This document shows, piece by piece, positions 62,901 through 64,000 of a stretch of 64,000 nt of DNA. The notes under the pieces were generated by a model. That model ran no database searches. It had not been told where the DNA came from and was given only the letters and a program-made list of their open reading frames with translations. This DNA comes from Planomicrobium okeanokoites (GTDB lineage Bacteria > Bacillota > Bacilli > Bacillales_A > Planococcaceae): the NCBI RefSeq assembly GCF_003428875.1, contig NZ_QQRS01000004.1, forward strand, positions 1 through 64,000. The letters run 5' to 3'. Position 1 is the first letter of the stretch; the number at the start of each line of letters is the position of its first letter. The position numbers and the translations under genes were made by a program.

Positions 62901-62925
62901 GTACCCTTCCGTCTGAAAATTAAGC
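62901..62925 (-). promoter_or_regulatory. SigB promoter of the Rieske oxidoreductase
   Basis: Minus strand GCTTAA-13 nt-GGGTAC; one mismatch in each hexamer. It begins just after the azoR terminator. Confidence 0.65.
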
Positions 62926-62930
62926 GCAAA

Positions 62931-62963
62931 GAAAAACCCGGAAACGCATTTGCGCTTCCGGGT
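62931..62963 (-). terminator. Terminator of azoR
   Basis: CCCGGAAGCGCA/TGCGTTTCCGGG hairpin followed by T5 on the minus strand. Confidence 0.9.
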
Positions 62964-62975
62964 AAGTCCCTTCTG

Positions 62976-63605
62976 TTACACTCTTATTTTTTCAAGTGAC
63001 TGAGCCATTTCTTCGACACGTTTCATGCCGTCCTCAATGATTTCCTGCGCTTTGTCAGGATACATGTTATGGCCTTCGATAATCACTTCTTCGATGTCTT
63101 CGATGCCGAAGAAGTTCATGATCATGCGCACATAGTTGACGCTCATTTCGCTTGGTGCCATTTCCGGAGTCGAGTAGACGCCGCCGCGGGCATTTAGGAT
63201 GATGACTTTCTTTTCAGGTACAAGGCCTTGTGGACCTTCTTCCGTATATTTGAATGTTACGCCTGCGCGGTAGATGTAATCGATGAATGTCTGCAATGGC
63301 GCTGGAATTGTTTTATTCCATAACGGGAATGCGAATACGACAACATCAGCATCAAGGAAAGCGTCCATCGCTTTGTTCGCAGCTGTCAAAATGCGCTGCT
63401 CGATGTCATTCAATTCTTCAGCTTGCGCTGATTTCTGCATAGCGTCGAAGAAATCCTGGCCGAAATACGGCATATCTTCTTTGAACACGTCGAACGTTTT
63501 CACATTCGCGCCAGATCCCACATTATCCATAAATACGTCGTACATTTTACTTGAAACGCCCTCTGATGCGGGACGGTTATTGGCTTTTACTACTAAAACG
63601 TTCAT
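62976..63605 (-). CDS. azoR: FMN-dependent NADH-azoreductase
   Basis: 209 aa flavodoxin-like quinone reductase/azoreductase: LVVKANNRPASEGVSSK (FMN phosphate loop), FAFPLWNKTIPAPLQTFIDYI and LNARGGVYS. Two-electron reduction of quinones and azo dyes. ATG at 63605 lies 11 nt from AAGGAG; a TTG three codons earlier is too close. An imperfect MhqR-like site lies upstream. Confidence 0.93.
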   Translation of the reverse strand: MNVLVVKANNRPASEGVSSKMYDVFMDNVGSGANVKTFDVFKEDMPYFGQDFFDAMQKSAQAEELNDIEQRILTAANKAMDAFLDADVVVFAFPLWNKTIPAPLQTFIDYIYRAGVTFKYTEEGPQGLVPEKKVIILNARGGVYSTPEMAPSEMSVNYVRMIMNFFGIEDIEEVIIEGHNMYPDKAQEIIEDGMKRVEEMAQSLEKIRV

Positions 63606-63639
63606 GAAAAACAAAACTCCTTTATTTCTTAGTATTATT

Positions 63640-63657
63640 TATCTCAAATTAAAGACT
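63640..63657. promoter_or_regulatory. Degenerate MhqR-like operator at azoR
   Basis: TATCTCAAATTAAAGACT keeps the TATCTC-AATT-AGA pattern of the sites at 46840 and 60101 with about four changes, 35 bp before the azoR start. Confidence 0.5.
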
Positions 63658-63709
63658 TCTTAATTCTAATTAATTTTTATGACCTGGTCAATTAAGTTGC
63701 CTGGCAGAC

Positions 63710-64000
63710 TCAGTCAGAAGAACAGGAATCTCCAGTGCAATAGCTGGTTTTTTTGCTGCCCAAGGGTTTTAAAGCAGGACGCAAGCCTTCTTCATCGGCG
63801 ATTTGCTTGATGGAATCAACAAAAGCATCCAAAGGCTGTGCACCGGATATAGCGTATTTCCGATTGATGACGAAAAAAGGAACTCCCTGAACGCCCAATT
63901 GACCGGCTTCCGCTATATCCTGCTCCACATCGGCCATGAACTCATCAGAATCCAGGACGGCTTTGGCTTCATTGCGCGGCAATCCTGCTTTTTCTGCGTG
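63710..64000 (-). CDS. DsbA/FrnE-like thioredoxin-fold protein (partial, C-terminal part)
   Basis: At least 97 residues; the frame is open to the window edge (HAEKAG just before LPRNEAKAVLDSD), so the 5' end with the CxxC/SxxC active site is outside. GVQGVPFFVINRKYAISGAQP with the cis-Pro is typical of the FrnE/DsbA-like (HCCA isomerase) group, and it ends in a Cys-containing tail TGDSCSS. It precedes azoR on the same strand, 100 bp apart. Confidence 0.88.
   Translation of the reverse strand, partial: HAEKAGLPRNEAKAVLDSDEFMADVEQDIAEAGQLGVQGVPFFVINRKYAISGAQPLDAFVDSIKQIADEEGLRPALKPLGSKKTSYCTGDSCSSD

Overview
The window is chromosomal DNA of a low-to-mid GC Firmicute of the Bacillales, most likely a Planococcaceae member (Planococcus/Planomicrobium-like). 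The grounds are Bacillus-type gene order around sigB, a complete RsbR-S-T-U-V-W-SigB-RsbX partner-switching module, Bacillus-like housekeeping proteins (CshA, RodA, MntR, CvfB, YidC), AGGAGG-type ribosome binding sites and frequent TTG/GTG starts. No sporulation gene is seen. Genus placement is inference.

Layout. 1-1290: the 5' end of a 16S rRNA gene preceded by eight tRNA genes, all on the minus strand, with two strong sigma-A promoters. 1470-11512: one minus-strand block, acpS-alr-ndoAI-ndoA-rsbRSTUVW-sigB-rsbX, then tex and an SprT-like gene; this matches the B. subtilis order except that ydcC and cmpA are missing. 11581-21664: rhomboid, ydbS-ydbT, cshA with a long leader, an esterase, murF, ddl and rodA. 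22197-30116: small ORFs, drug-type MFS transporters, a stress SDR, an XRE-TPR regulator divergent from an MFS gene, and a DAO oxidoreductase followed by a GNAT-aminotransferase fusion. 30269-38294: an MBL-fold hydrolase, a sucrose-phosphate synthase/phosphatase pair, a squalene/phytoene synthase, cardiolipin synthase, a D,D-carboxypeptidase and an MFS transporter. 38392-50059: yidC, an AraC regulator, a lipid kinase, several GNATs and small stress proteins, a ring-cleavage type VOC dioxygenase, DUF1002, cvfB and mntR. 50117-64000: a tandem GNAT, cadA-cadC, usp, a paired fluoride channel, a penicillin acylase, an NhaP-type antiporter, murB, yceI, a Rieske/FAD oxidoreductase, azoreductase and a partial FrnE/DsbA-like gene.

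Two regulatory themes tie distant genes together. First, sigma-B-type promoters (GTTT-N-GGG[AT]A) occur not only inside the rsb operon but before the SDR, the sucrose pair, a YtxH-like protein, a DUF4064 membrane protein, a 32-residue membrane peptide, an Lmo0937-type peptide and the Rieske oxidoreductase, so the window holds sigma-B and a good part of a likely regulon, including a stress-induced compatible-solute pathway. Second, a palindrome TCTCGAATTCGAGA or close variants lies before the VOC dioxygenase, yceI and azoreductase genes and resembles the MhqR (quinone stress) operator.

The most unusual structure is a ~450-490 bp non-coding dispersed repeat, present three times (21696-22167, 46895-47347, 60772-61262). 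It has imperfect terminal inverted repeats and a foldable right half with compensatory changes, and two copies sit between duplicated transcription terminators. A possible relic lies in the tRNA cluster between two copies of a 20-bp tRNA-fMet segment. No transposase, phage or CRISPR array is present.
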